NCBI GenBank assembly: GCA_022843565.1
Contig: JALHNK010000002.1
Coordinates: 1 to 64,000, forward strand
DNA length: 64,000 bases
Source of the DNA: Phycisphaerales bacterium
Lineage (GTDB): Bacteria; Planctomycetota; Phycisphaerae; Phycisphaerales; UBA1924
Direction of reading: 5' to 3'
The notes below the pieces were generated by a model. It searched no databases. It was not told the DNA's origin and saw nothing but the letters and a program-made list of their open reading frames with translations. Shown one piece after another: positions 51,717-60,041 of the stretch; position 1 is the first letter of the stretch, and every line of letters begins with the position of its first letter. Position numbers and translations under genes: made by a program.

Positions 51717-54437
51717 ATGACCACCGAAAAACTGAGCGTCCTCCCCCCCCGCCCGGCTGTCACCACGCCCACGCGGCTGCTCGCGGCATGTGCCAGCGCC
51801 CTGGCGCTGTCGATCCTGACTGCGCCGGCCCCGGCCCAAAACTCCCTCTTTGCCCCCTGCGCCCAATGGAAGACCTTTGAGCAGGCGGGCCTGGGTGAGA
51901 CGCTGCGATCACAAGGCAGCATCACATCGATGGTGGCCTTTGATCTTGATGGCCCGGGCCCGCAGGGCGAGTCGCTGCTGGCGTCGGTCTTCGGGTCGGC
52001 GTCGATCGACGGCCAGCCGGTGCCCTCATTGATGCGCTGGACCGGCGAGGCTTGGGTGCCCTTGCCCGGGCTTCAGACTTCGTCCGGCACGATCAACCTC
52101 TGGGTCATCGAATCGCCCGACGGCACGGGAAGATCGCTCTTCGCTACCGAGTCGCTGTTCGGAACGAGCCCTCAGCTCAGGGTCTCTCGCTGGAACGGTT
52201 CGGAGTTCGTGTTGTTCGCGGCCGCGCCGACGACGGGGGCCAACTCGCTTGCGTCGATCGCGAGTTTCGATCCCGACGGACCCGGGCCCCAGCCGCGGGA
52301 GTTGTACTTTGTCGAGTCCGGCTCGTCCGCGCTGCTCTTCCGCATCCGAAACAGCCAGCGCGATGTCGTGTCGACCATATCGATGTCCGCGCCGCGGCTG
52401 TTCGAGTACGTCTCCGCCGATGGTCAGCAACGCCGCCTCATTCTCTCGGGCTCGGGTACGAGTTCTTCGATCGCGAACTTCCGCGGGATCGCGGCGTTCA
52501 CCGGCACGCTCTGGGAGGCCATCGGCGACACGCTCTTTGGCACAACCGAGACCTCGGGTCCGGCCGTCTCCGACGCGACGATGTTTGACCCTGACGGCCC
52601 GGGACCACTCCCAGAATCGCTCACGATTTCGGGCTACTTCCGCGTTGGCTCACTGGCGGGACCGCTCGGACTCGCGTACTTGCAGGGTCAGCAGTGGGTC
52701 GCGCTTGGCAGTGGCTTGGTGGGCTCGTCTTCAGTCGGCGCGATCCGACTGGTACCCATTCCCGCCAACAACGAATCAACCACTCGCCCGCGCGCCGTGC
52801 TCATCGGCTACTTCACAAGCGTTGACGGCGTTCCGGCCCGATCCGTCGCCCAGTTGGTCGGCCAGACCTGGCAGGAATCGCCACTGGCATCGCCGTCCGT
52901 CTTCCCGCCGTCACCGATCGCGGCGTTCGACGCCGATCTCGGCGGACCACAAGCGCCGTTCGTTGCCCTTTCAAACAGGCTGGCCCCGGCCACGCTTTCT
53001 GAGCACAAGGACATCGTCATCGCGTCCGATGGCCAGTCGCGACAGCCGCTTCGGGGTCAGTTCGTCGGCGGCGCGGCAAACGTCCTTGAACTGCGCATGC
53101 TCGCCGACGACCAGGGCGTGCAACGCCTGCACGCGGCAGGCGAATTCGTCTACGCGGGCGACCGACTCGTCGCCCCGGTCGTCAGGCTCGTGAACGGATC
53201 GTGGGAGTCGGTGGGTACGCCATTCTCCAATACGTTCACATCGATCGTGCGACATGACCTCGATGGCAGCGGCCCGGAGCCCGAGAAATACGTCGCACTT
53301 GGAAACGGCTCGCCCGCTCGCTCGCTCTTCGCGCTCAACGGCGAGACGTGGACCTTGGTCCCCACAACGCCGGCGTCCAGCAACCTCAGCATTCTCACAA
53401 CACTTGAATCTTGGGATCCGGACAATCAGGGGCCCGGTGCGCCCGTGCTGCTGGCGTCCTACGCCGCGACAACCGGCCTTTTCAACCCGTTCCCGGGCGT
53501 GCTGGTTGACGGCGTCTGGCGGCCTCTTGGCGTGTCCCCAACCGGGAACGACACGCTCAGCAAGTTTGCCATCTGGGACGCTGACGGCCCCGGCCCTGAC
53601 CAGCGTCGCCTCTACATGAACGCTGGCGGACTCCATCGCTTTGAGCCCAACGGCACGGATCCCGCGCAGTGGGGTTCTTCGCCGTGGACGCGACTCAGCC
53701 AGCCGGCTTTCGGGAGCGGGTTGATCGTCAACCGCGCCGCGCCGGCGGCCACGCCCGCCCTCATGTTTGATGGCAGCTCCCAGCGGTCGTCCTCTTCAGG
53801 GTCGCCGATCCGTCAGTTCTCCGCTGGCGCCTTTTCGAGCAGCGTTCTGGGCTACCGAACCACGTCGACTGCGTCTGAAGCAACGATTGACCTGTGGGAC
53901 TCGGACGGCGACGGCCCCGCCGCCTCGCGCCCCATCGTTTCACCCGTCTTCACTGCCAATATGCCCGCGGATGGCTTCGGTGGCGGAGAGAACAACTGGA
54001 GGTATCGTGCGTCGATCCTGAGTGATGGCCGGTGGTTTGGGCTCGGTGCGCGAAACACCAGCTCCACGGGCAATGGGCTGTTCGTCTACCGCCCAGACGC
54101 GGGCTCCACTCGCGAAGTCATCCTTCAGTTCTATGGAACAAAGCGGTTCGCGTCGTTTGCTCAAGACATCTTCGTCTTCTCCGCCGACTGCCCCTGCTCC
54201 GTCGCCGATATCGCCGACGACCAGGGCAACGCACTCCCAGGCACCGGGCCCAACAACGGCGTCACCGAAGGCGACTACAACCACTTCTTCACCGCCTTCT
54301 TCACCGCCTCGCCAACCTGCGACATCGCCGACGACCAGGGCAACCCCCTCCCCGCCGCGCCCAACGTCCCCAACAACGGCGTCACCGAGGCCGATTACAA
54401 CTGCTTCTTCAGCCTCTACTTCAACGGCTGCCCGTAA
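51717..54437 (+). CDS. Exported repeat protein with GC-type dockerin tail (paralogue 1)
   Basis: 906 residues with a long signal region (cut near APAPAQ, about 41). The body consists of repeated beta-rich units, each with an Asp-rich turn such as FDPDGPGPQPREL, FDPDGPGPLPESL, WDADGPGPDQRRL and WDSDGDGPAASR, alternating with SLMRWTGEAWVPL-type strands; this suggests a beta-propeller. Two dockerin-like repeats close the chain (ADIADDQGN, CDIADDQGN, NNGVTEGDYNHFF, NNGVTEADYNCFF) and it ends NGCP. It is the tandem paralogue of the next gene. No enzyme motif; a surface or matrix role is inferred. Confidence 0.8.
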   Translation: MTTEKLSVLPPRPAVTTPTRLLAACASALALSILTAPAPAQNSLFAPCAQWKTFEQAGLGETLRSQGSITSMVAFDLDGPGPQGESLLASVFGSASIDGQPVPSLMRWTGEAWVPLPGLQTSSGTINLWVIESPDGTGRSLFATESLFGTSPQLRVSRWNGSEFVLFAAAPTTGANSLASIASFDPDGPGPQPRELYFVESGSSALLFRIRNSQRDVVSTISMSAPRLFEYVSADGQQRRLILSGSGTSSSIANFRGIAAFTGTLWEAIGDTLFGTTETSGPAVSDATMFDPDGPGPLPESLTISGYFRVGSLAGPLGLAYLQGQQWVALGSGLVGSSSVGAIRLVPIPANNESTTRPRAVLIGYFTSVDGVPARSVAQLVGQTWQESPLASPSVFPPSPIAAFDADLGGPQAPFVALSNRLAPATLSEHKDIVIASDGQSRQPLRGQFVGGAANVLELRMLADDQGVQRLHAAGEFVYAGDRLVAPVVRLVNGSWESVGTPFSNTFTSIVRHDLDGSGPEPEKYVALGNGSPARSLFALNGETWTLVPTTPASSNLSILTTLESWDPDNQGPGAPVLLASYAATTGLFNPFPGVLVDGVWRPLGVSPTGNDTLSKFAIWDADGPGPDQRRLYMNAGGLHRFEPNGTDPAQWGSSPWTRLSQPAFGSGLIVNRAAPAATPALMFDGSSQRSSSSGSPIRQFSAGAFSSSVLGYRTTSTASEATIDLWDSDGDGPAASRPIVSPVFTANMPADGFGGGENNWRYRASILSDGRWFGLGARNTSSTGNGLFVYRPDAGSTREVILQFYGTKRFASFAQDIFVFSADCPCSVADIADDQGNALPGTGPNNGVTEGDYNHFFTAFFTASPTCDIADDQGNPLPAAPNVPNNGVTEADYNCFFSLYFNGCP

Positions 54438-54501
54438 GCGACACAGCCGCGGGGGGTTGTCACAACCAAGACTGATCACACGGGCCCGCCTGAGCAACGT
54501 T

Positions 54502-54576
54502 TTTGATCAGCGTGAGAAGAACATCACGCTCAAACTCGACATCGGCACCTGTTACATCCGGGCGCAGCACAGCCGC
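54502..54576 (+). pseudogene. Fossil fragment of dnaN
   Basis: 75 nt that align without gaps to 57774-57848 inside the intact dnaN, with 10 mismatches (65/75 identical). Read in frame it gives FDQREKNITLKLDIGTCYIR against FDQREKTVTLELDNDTCHIR of DnaN. It is flanked on the left by 35 nt (54463-54497) matching 57369-57403, the sequence after the second paralogue, at 34/35 positions. It has no start or stop of its own and is a remnant of a duplicated dnaN. Confidence 0.88.
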
Positions 54577-54592
54577 GCCCGAGGAGACCACC

Positions 54593-57346
54593 ATGACCGT
54601 TCGACCTTCCTGCGTTCTCTCGATTCACCAGACGCTGGCCGCCACGGCACGCGCGGCCGTGCTTTGCACAACTGCGATCGTGCTGACCGCGGCTCCGGCC
54701 CTGGCCCAAAACTCCCTCTTTGCCCCCTGCGCTCAATGGAAGACCTTTGAGCAGGCGGGGCTGGGTGAGACGCTGCGAGGTGCGGGGAGTCTGATCTCGC
54801 TCGTCACGTTCGACCTCGATGGCGCGGGGCCCGACGGCGAAACCGTGCTGGCGACAACCCAATCAATCTACCTCAACGGGCAGCCGACGACGCCGGTCAT
54901 CCGTTGGAACGGAACGACGTGGGTTCCCGTTCCGACGCCGCCGGAGTTTGGCGGCGGGACCACGCTGTGGGTCGTCGAATCGCCCGATGGCACGGGCAAG
55001 GCGCTGTACGCGACGACAAGGGAATTTGCCGCGGACATGACCCCCGTGCTGTATCGGTGGACGGGCACCGAGTTCGCGATGGTGGCAAGCCTGACGCCGA
55101 ACACGCGCGTGAGTATCGCGAACCTCGCAACGTTCGACGCCGACGGCCCAGGCGGGCCTGCGCCGCGCGAGTTCTATCACATTGAAGCCGGCGGCAGCGG
55201 TGTCACTGGGCTTCGCCGTCTGCGAGCCGGAATCTCCGAAGTCGTGACACCGCTGGCGCCTCCGAGCAATCAAGGATTCTCGAACTTTCAACTGTTTGAG
55301 TACGCGCCCGGGGGTGAAATCCCGTCGCGCCTCGTTCTCGCCGGGCCGACTTCGACAGTGACGAACGGGTTCGTCATCCGGGGCATCGCGGCGTACGACG
55401 GGGTGAGCTGGAGCACGCTCGGAGACTCGCTCTTCGGCTTGACATCAACGCGAACGCCGACCGTCACCAGCGCCGTGATCGCTGACCCCGACGGCGCGGG
55501 GCCGCTTGGCGAAACGCTCATCATCGCCGGCCAGTTCCGCGTCGGCTCGCAGACCGGACCCGCGGGGCTGGCATATCTCCAAGAGGATCAGTGGCTGCCG
55601 TTTGGTGCCGGGCTGACCGTGACCGTGGACGTCAGCAGCGCCGTGCGAATCGTCTCGATCCCGCAGAACAACCTCTCGTCAATTCGTCCGCGACTCGTGA
55701 TCGAGGGCAGTTTTTCAACGGTTGACAACCTCAGCCTGAATCGCACCGCGATGCTTGTCGGGCAGGCGTGGCAAGCTTTCCCGGCGTCGGATTTTAGCTA
55801 TTCGTGGTTCGCGCCACTTCCGACGACGGTCGACTTCGACGGCGCCGGGGGCAACCCGCCCGAGATCATCTTTAGCCGTGGACGCCGGAACGACCCGGCT
55901 GTGGATCCGATTCCTGCGATCGCGTTTGATGGAAGCAACACGCGCCCGCTCGCCTCGCAACTGATCAGCAGCGCCGCCGCGCGGGTCTTTGAACTCCGAT
56001 TGCTGCCGGATGAGACCGGCGTGCTCCGACTTCACGCCGCGGGCAGCTTCAACTACGCGGGCAACCGATTCATCGGCTCGGTGGCGAAGCTGGTGAACGG
56101 GTCGTGGCAGACGATCGGCACCCCGCTGGCCGATACGAGCAGCTCAGTCGTCGTCCACGACTTCGACGGCCCCGGCCCGCAGCCGCCGACCTATGCGCGG
56201 CTTGCGACACGCAGCGGTGAGTTTCAGAAGCTGTTCGTGCTCGATGGGCAAACTTGGAACGAGTTCCCGACGACGGTTGCTGCTGGCGCCGCCACGATTC
56301 GCAACACGCTTGAGAGCTTCGATCCTGACGCTGAGGGGCCGGGCCTGCCAACGCTCCTGAGCACGTACACATTGACAAACGACGGCGCTTTCAACCAGAA
56401 CCCGTCGGTGCTTGTGGGCTCGACGTGGCGCCGTCTGGGCGCGTTTTCTCGCGTATTCAACTCGTACAGCCCGCTCGTCACGTTTGACGCCGACGGGCCC
56501 GGCGGCTCTCCGGCACGGCTCTATATCAACGCGGGCGGACTGCACCGATTTGATGCGACAACGACTGACCCGGCGACTTGGGAGAGCGTGCCGTGGACGT
56601 CGCTCAGTTCACCGAGCTTTGGATCGGCTCTCGCCGTTGATAGAACGCCGTCGTCGAGCCCGAGTTTCTTGTTCGACGCCCCCGTGTCGCAGTCGGCGCT
56701 CGAGGCAGGCGGAAATCTGTTTCAGCGCTTTTCGCAAGACGCCGTCACGAGTGCGGGGCTTGGATTTCGACCGCGAAATTCATCGATTTCTGACTCGCAG
56801 ATGACGACCTGGGACTTCGACGGGAGCGGACCGCTGCCCGCGTCAGCGATCATCTCACCGGTGCCGCAAGCAAACATTCAGCGGAACTCGGTTTTCGGCT
56901 CGTCTCCCTGGAACTACCGCGCTTCCATCGCAAGCGGCGGCCGCTGGTACGGGCTCGGCTCTCCGCTCACGAGCCTCGTCTCCGCAAGCGGCCTCCTGGC
57001 GTACCGGCCTCATCCGGCTTCGGGCGACGAAGTGCTCCTCCAGTTCGGAGGCAAGCTGAGCTCGGTGGCGAGCGACATCTTCGTCTTCTCCGCCAACTGC
57101 CCCTGCTCCGTCGCCGACATCGCCGACGACGCCGGCCTGCCTCTGCCAACCTCCGGCTCAAACAGTGGCGTCACCGAAGGCGATTACAACCACTTCTTCA
57201 ACGCCTTCTTCACCGCCTCACCCTCCTGCGACATCGCCGACGACCAGGGCAACCCCCTCCCCGCCGCTCCCAACGTCCCCAACAACGGCGTCACCGAGGC
57301 CGATTACAACTGCTTCTTCAGCCTCTACTTCAACGGCTGCCCGTAG
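54593..57346 (+). CDS. Exported repeat protein with GC-type dockerin tail (paralogue 2)
   Basis: 917 residues from the ATG at 54593 (GAGGAG upstream). Signal peptide cut near AAPALAQ. The mature start NSLFAPCAQWKTFEQAGLGE is the same as in paralogue 1. The body shows the same Asp-rich propeller-like repeats (FDADGPGGPAPRE, ADPDGAGPLGETL, FDGPGPQPPTYAR) but is much more diverged than the ends. Two dockerin-like repeats end it (ADIADDAGL, CDIADDQGN, NNGVTEADYNCFF; final NGCP). The terminator at 57388 follows. With paralogue 1 it forms a tandem pair produced by duplication. Confidence 0.8.
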   Translation: MTVRPSCVLSIHQTLAATARAAVLCTTAIVLTAAPALAQNSLFAPCAQWKTFEQAGLGETLRGAGSLISLVTFDLDGAGPDGETVLATTQSIYLNGQPTTPVIRWNGTTWVPVPTPPEFGGGTTLWVVESPDGTGKALYATTREFAADMTPVLYRWTGTEFAMVASLTPNTRVSIANLATFDADGPGGPAPREFYHIEAGGSGVTGLRRLRAGISEVVTPLAPPSNQGFSNFQLFEYAPGGEIPSRLVLAGPTSTVTNGFVIRGIAAYDGVSWSTLGDSLFGLTSTRTPTVTSAVIADPDGAGPLGETLIIAGQFRVGSQTGPAGLAYLQEDQWLPFGAGLTVTVDVSSAVRIVSIPQNNLSSIRPRLVIEGSFSTVDNLSLNRTAMLVGQAWQAFPASDFSYSWFAPLPTTVDFDGAGGNPPEIIFSRGRRNDPAVDPIPAIAFDGSNTRPLASQLISSAAARVFELRLLPDETGVLRLHAAGSFNYAGNRFIGSVAKLVNGSWQTIGTPLADTSSSVVVHDFDGPGPQPPTYARLATRSGEFQKLFVLDGQTWNEFPTTVAAGAATIRNTLESFDPDAEGPGLPTLLSTYTLTNDGAFNQNPSVLVGSTWRRLGAFSRVFNSYSPLVTFDADGPGGSPARLYINAGGLHRFDATTTDPATWESVPWTSLSSPSFGSALAVDRTPSSSPSFLFDAPVSQSALEAGGNLFQRFSQDAVTSAGLGFRPRNSSISDSQMTTWDFDGSGPLPASAIISPVPQANIQRNSVFGSSPWNYRASIASGGRWYGLGSPLTSLVSASGLLAYRPHPASGDEVLLQFGGKLSSVASDIFVFSANCPCSVADIADDAGLPLPTSGSNSGVTEGDYNHFFNAFFTASPSCDIADDQGNPLPAAPNVPNNGVTEADYNCFFSLYFNGCP

Positions 57347-57387
57347 GCCACGCGCCGCGGGGTTGCCGCAACCAAGACTGATCACAT

Positions 57388-57425
57388 GGGCCCGCCTGAG
57401 CAAGGTGGGCCCTTGGCGTTTTCCG
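57388..57425 (+). terminator. Intrinsic terminator after paralogue 2
   Basis: A 10-bp stem (GGGCCCGCCT with AGGTGGGCCC, one G-T pair, loop GAGCA) at 57388-57412, followed by TTGGCGTTTTCC. The matching site after paralogue 1 keeps only the left arm (GGGCCCGCCT at about 54482-54491); the right arm was lost at the dnaN-fossil junction, so paralogue 1 may read through into paralogue 2. Confidence 0.75.
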
Positions 57426-57518
57426 GGGTCGCCGGCTGCCCGCCCCCGCCCCTGTCACCTGCCGTCACCTGCCCGATTGCCCGCCGCGAGTCCCCGGCGG
57501 GTGATAAACTGGTCCGCT

Positions 57519-58745
57519 ATGAAGATCATCTGCGCCCGTGATGCCCTGCTGGAAGCCGTGAACCTGATGTCGGCGGTTGTGCCCGCTCGAACGCCGGCCC
57601 CCGCGCTGTCGTGCCTGAAGCTCAACGCCACCAAGCAGGGCGGCGTCGGCTACCTGCAGATCACCGGCACCGATGCCGACACTTCGCTTGAGCTCAACCT
57701 CACGCAGGTGGACATCGCCCAGCCCGGCGTCGCAGTCATCTCCGCCGAAAAGCTCCGGCAGATCATCCAGGCGTTTGATCAGCGCGAGAAGACCGTCACG
57801 CTCGAACTCGACAACGACACCTGCCACATTCGCGCGCAGCACAGCCGCTTCCGCGTCTTCGCGTTCAACGCGGCGGACTACCCCGCGGTCCCGGCGTTCA
57901 ACCCGTCCACCGGCGTCGCCAACGCCCGCTCGCAGTTTGCCCAGTCCGTCGGCACGCTCCTGCGCCTCATCAACCGCACGATGTTCGCCACGGCCAAGGA
58001 AACCTCGCGCTACGCGATCAACGGCGTGCTCCTGAAGCGCGACGGCAAGAAGATCGAAATGGTCGCCACCGATGGGCGTCGCCTGGCCCTCTGCCGCGCG
58101 ACCGTCAAGGTCGCTTCCGAGACGCCGGTCTCGTGCATCGTGCCGACCAAGGCGCTCTCGCTGTTCACGCGCCTGGCCGGCAACCCCGAGTCCGCGGTGC
58201 GCGTCGCGATCACCGACAACCGGATCTTCTTCGCCTTCGATGACGCGGAAATTTCCGACGCCAAGGACGCCAAGAAGGACGCGAAGGAAGGCAAGGAGCC
58301 CAAGGCCTCGCTCCCGCCTCGCGCCGTGCTGAGCTCCACACTCGTCGAGGGCGCGTTCCCTCCCTACGACGACGTCATCCCCAAGGACCAGGACAAGAAG
58401 GCCACCGCATCGCGCGACGAGCTCATCTCCGCCGTGCGCCAGGCCTCCGTGCTCACCAACGAAGAGTCCCGCGGCATCCGCATGGCCTTCAGCGCCAAGG
58501 ACAAGAGCGTCAAGCTCTCCAGCCGCGCACCAGAACTGGGTGACTCCGAGATCGACCTGGGTCTCGCGGGCTACGAGGGCGAGGACCTTGAGATCTGCTT
58601 CAACCCGCACTTCTTCTCGGACGTGCTCAAGGCCCTGGACGAGCCGGAGATCATGATCGAGTTCAAGGCCCCGAACAAGCCCGGCGTGCTCAAGGCCGGG
58701 CCGGATTTCCTCTACGTGCTCATGCCCGTGAACCTGCCGACGTGA
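57519..58745 (+). CDS. dnaN: DNA polymerase III beta subunit (sliding clamp)
   Basis: 408 residues from the ATG at 57519; the frame is open upstream inside paralogue 2's end but MKIICARDALLEAVN is the normal clamp start. Three clamp domains are visible (first: TPAPALSCLKLNA, AEKLRQIIQAFDQREK, second: TMFATAKETSRYAINGVLL, VATDGRRLALCRA, third: SRGIRMAFSAKD, FNPHFFSDVLKALD) with the LMPVNLPT end (usual MPM/VR). An unusual Lys/Asp/Ala-rich insertion of ~20 residues lies at about 243-265. A TGATAAACT -10-like sequence lies just before the start. No dnaA or recF is adjacent. Confidence 0.95.
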   Translation: MKIICARDALLEAVNLMSAVVPARTPAPALSCLKLNATKQGGVGYLQITGTDADTSLELNLTQVDIAQPGVAVISAEKLRQIIQAFDQREKTVTLELDNDTCHIRAQHSRFRVFAFNAADYPAVPAFNPSTGVANARSQFAQSVGTLLRLINRTMFATAKETSRYAINGVLLKRDGKKIEMVATDGRRLALCRATVKVASETPVSCIVPTKALSLFTRLAGNPESAVRVAITDNRIFFAFDDAEISDAKDAKKDAKEGKEPKASLPPRAVLSSTLVEGAFPPYDDVIPKDQDKKATASRDELISAVRQASVLTNEESRGIRMAFSAKDKSVKLSSRAPELGDSEIDLGLAGYEGEDLEICFNPHFFSDVLKALDEPEIMIEFKAPNKPGVLKAGPDFLYVLMPVNLPT

Positions 58746-58852
58746 TCGAGAGTAGAACTGACCCCGTTTCGTGCCGATCAAGAGATCTTCGCCGGCATCC
58801 CCACGATGCGCGGCCTCCCTCTGACGCCCCCTCATCCGCTGAAAGGCTCGCT

Positions 58853-59860
58853 ATGCCCCTCGCTCGCTCGCTCGTGGCCATCGCCCTGATCTCGTCCGCC
58901 GGTGGCTCGCTCTGTCTCGCTCAGCTCGTGCCCACCGTGCCCGAGGCCCCGAAGAAGTCCCCGGCCTACACGCCCCCGCCGCTCCAGCCGAGCGTCACGC
59001 CCATGCCGGCCCCCGCGCCGGCGGCAACGCCCGCCCCCGCCGCGCCGCAGATGCCAGCCCCGGCGCCCGCGCCAGCGGTGAAGACGCCAGACCTGATCAA
59101 GCGCGACGCTGCGGGCAAGGTCATCCGCCTCACGGTGCCGACCGAAGAGGCCGCGATGTCGATGATCGAGCTGGATCCCTCGACGATCGAGCGCCGGATG
59201 CTGCTGACGATGGAGCGGCGGGCCCACCAGGATGCGTTGATCGTCAAGAACCCCAAGGACGCGATCTCGCTCCGCGCGACCGTTCGCGACATCAACACGA
59301 CGGAAGACTCATCGCGTCTGGTCCGCGCCCGCACGCTGATGAACAACCTGCTGATCATGAGCAAGTCGTACTCGGCGTTCATGGCCGAGGGCGGCGGCAT
59401 CACCTCCGCAGAGCAGAAGGCGATCGCCGATGCGTCCCGGGCGTACGTTGACGCGATCACCGCCGAGGTCAACGAGAGCATCAAGGGCCGGGGCGACTTC
59501 AACCTGTCGCTGGTGTCGTTCGCGCGGGCCAACGTGCCGCGCTCGTGCCTGGAGTTCAATCGCGAGTTCAACCGGATGCTCGTGGACGCCGGCAAGCAGT
59601 GGTCCACTGTCCGCACCGCGGCCGGCGACCTGAGCGCCGCCAGCGCCCTTGAGCCCGCCATCACCAGCGCCAAAGACGACGCCGCGCTGGCCGACGCCGT
59701 GGTCGCAGTGCTCTCAGCAATCGAACCCGACGCCGCGTCGGCGATCCTCAAGAAGGTCGCCACGCCGATGCCCGACAAGCCGCTGGTGCAAATGGACCCC
59801 AGCAACCGCCAACAGATGCAGCCGCAGACGATTTCGCCGAGCCCGATGCCGAGGCCGTGA
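58853..59860 (+). CDS. Exported Pro/Ala-linker protein, paralogue of 31273-32229
   Basis: 335 residues from the ATG at 58853 (AAAGG upstream). Signal peptide cut near SLCLAQ, then a Pro/Ala-rich linker (about 30-80) and a helical domain opening LIKRDAAGKVIRLTVPTEEA and continuing with charged helices and ADLSAASALEPAITSAKDD. The opening motif and domain order match the exported protein at 31273. Function unknown; possibly a periplasmic helical protein. Confidence 0.65.
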   Translation: MPLARSLVAIALISSAGGSLCLAQLVPTVPEAPKKSPAYTPPPLQPSVTPMPAPAPAATPAPAAPQMPAPAPAPAVKTPDLIKRDAAGKVIRLTVPTEEAAMSMIELDPSTIERRMLLTMERRAHQDALIVKNPKDAISLRATVRDINTTEDSSRLVRARTLMNNLLIMSKSYSAFMAEGGGITSAEQKAIADASRAYVDAITAEVNESIKGRGDFNLSLVSFARANVPRSCLEFNREFNRMLVDAGKQWSTVRTAAGDLSAASALEPAITSAKDDAALADAVVAVLSAIEPDAASAILKKVATPMPDKPLVQMDPSNRQQMQPQTISPSPMPRP

Positions 59861-59870
59861 GGGTGGGGAA

Positions 59871-60041
59871 GGGCCGAGTTTTGAGGGCCGAGGGCGCGGA
59901 AGACAACGGGAATCGGCAATCGTGCTCGATTCCTATTTGCTGCTTTGAGCTTTGAGCTTTGAGCTTTGAGCTTTGAGCTTTGAGCTTTGAGCTTTGAGCT
60001 TTGAGCTTTCAGCTTCTTGCTGAAGGCTGACGGCTGACGGC
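59871..60041. repeat. Long heptamer array (TTTGAGC, TGACGGC, GGGCCGA words)
   Basis: TTTGAGC is repeated nine times without change from 59944 to 60006, then in the same 7-nt register come TTTCAGC, TTCTTGC, TGAAGGC, TGACGGC and TGACGGC up to 60041, 14 units in all. Upstream, GGGCCGA starts at 59871 and 59885, with the related GGGCGCG at 59892, as at 15132-15153. TCGGCAATCG is at 59912. The array fills the whole gap between two convergent genes and stops one base before the uvrC stop codon. Confidence 0.92.

Noticed and set aside
59944-60041. TTTGAGC array considered as a CRISPR or tandem coding repeat
   Set aside because: Unit is 7 nt without spacers, so it is not CRISPR; it contains no conserved frame and lies between stop codons of convergent genes.
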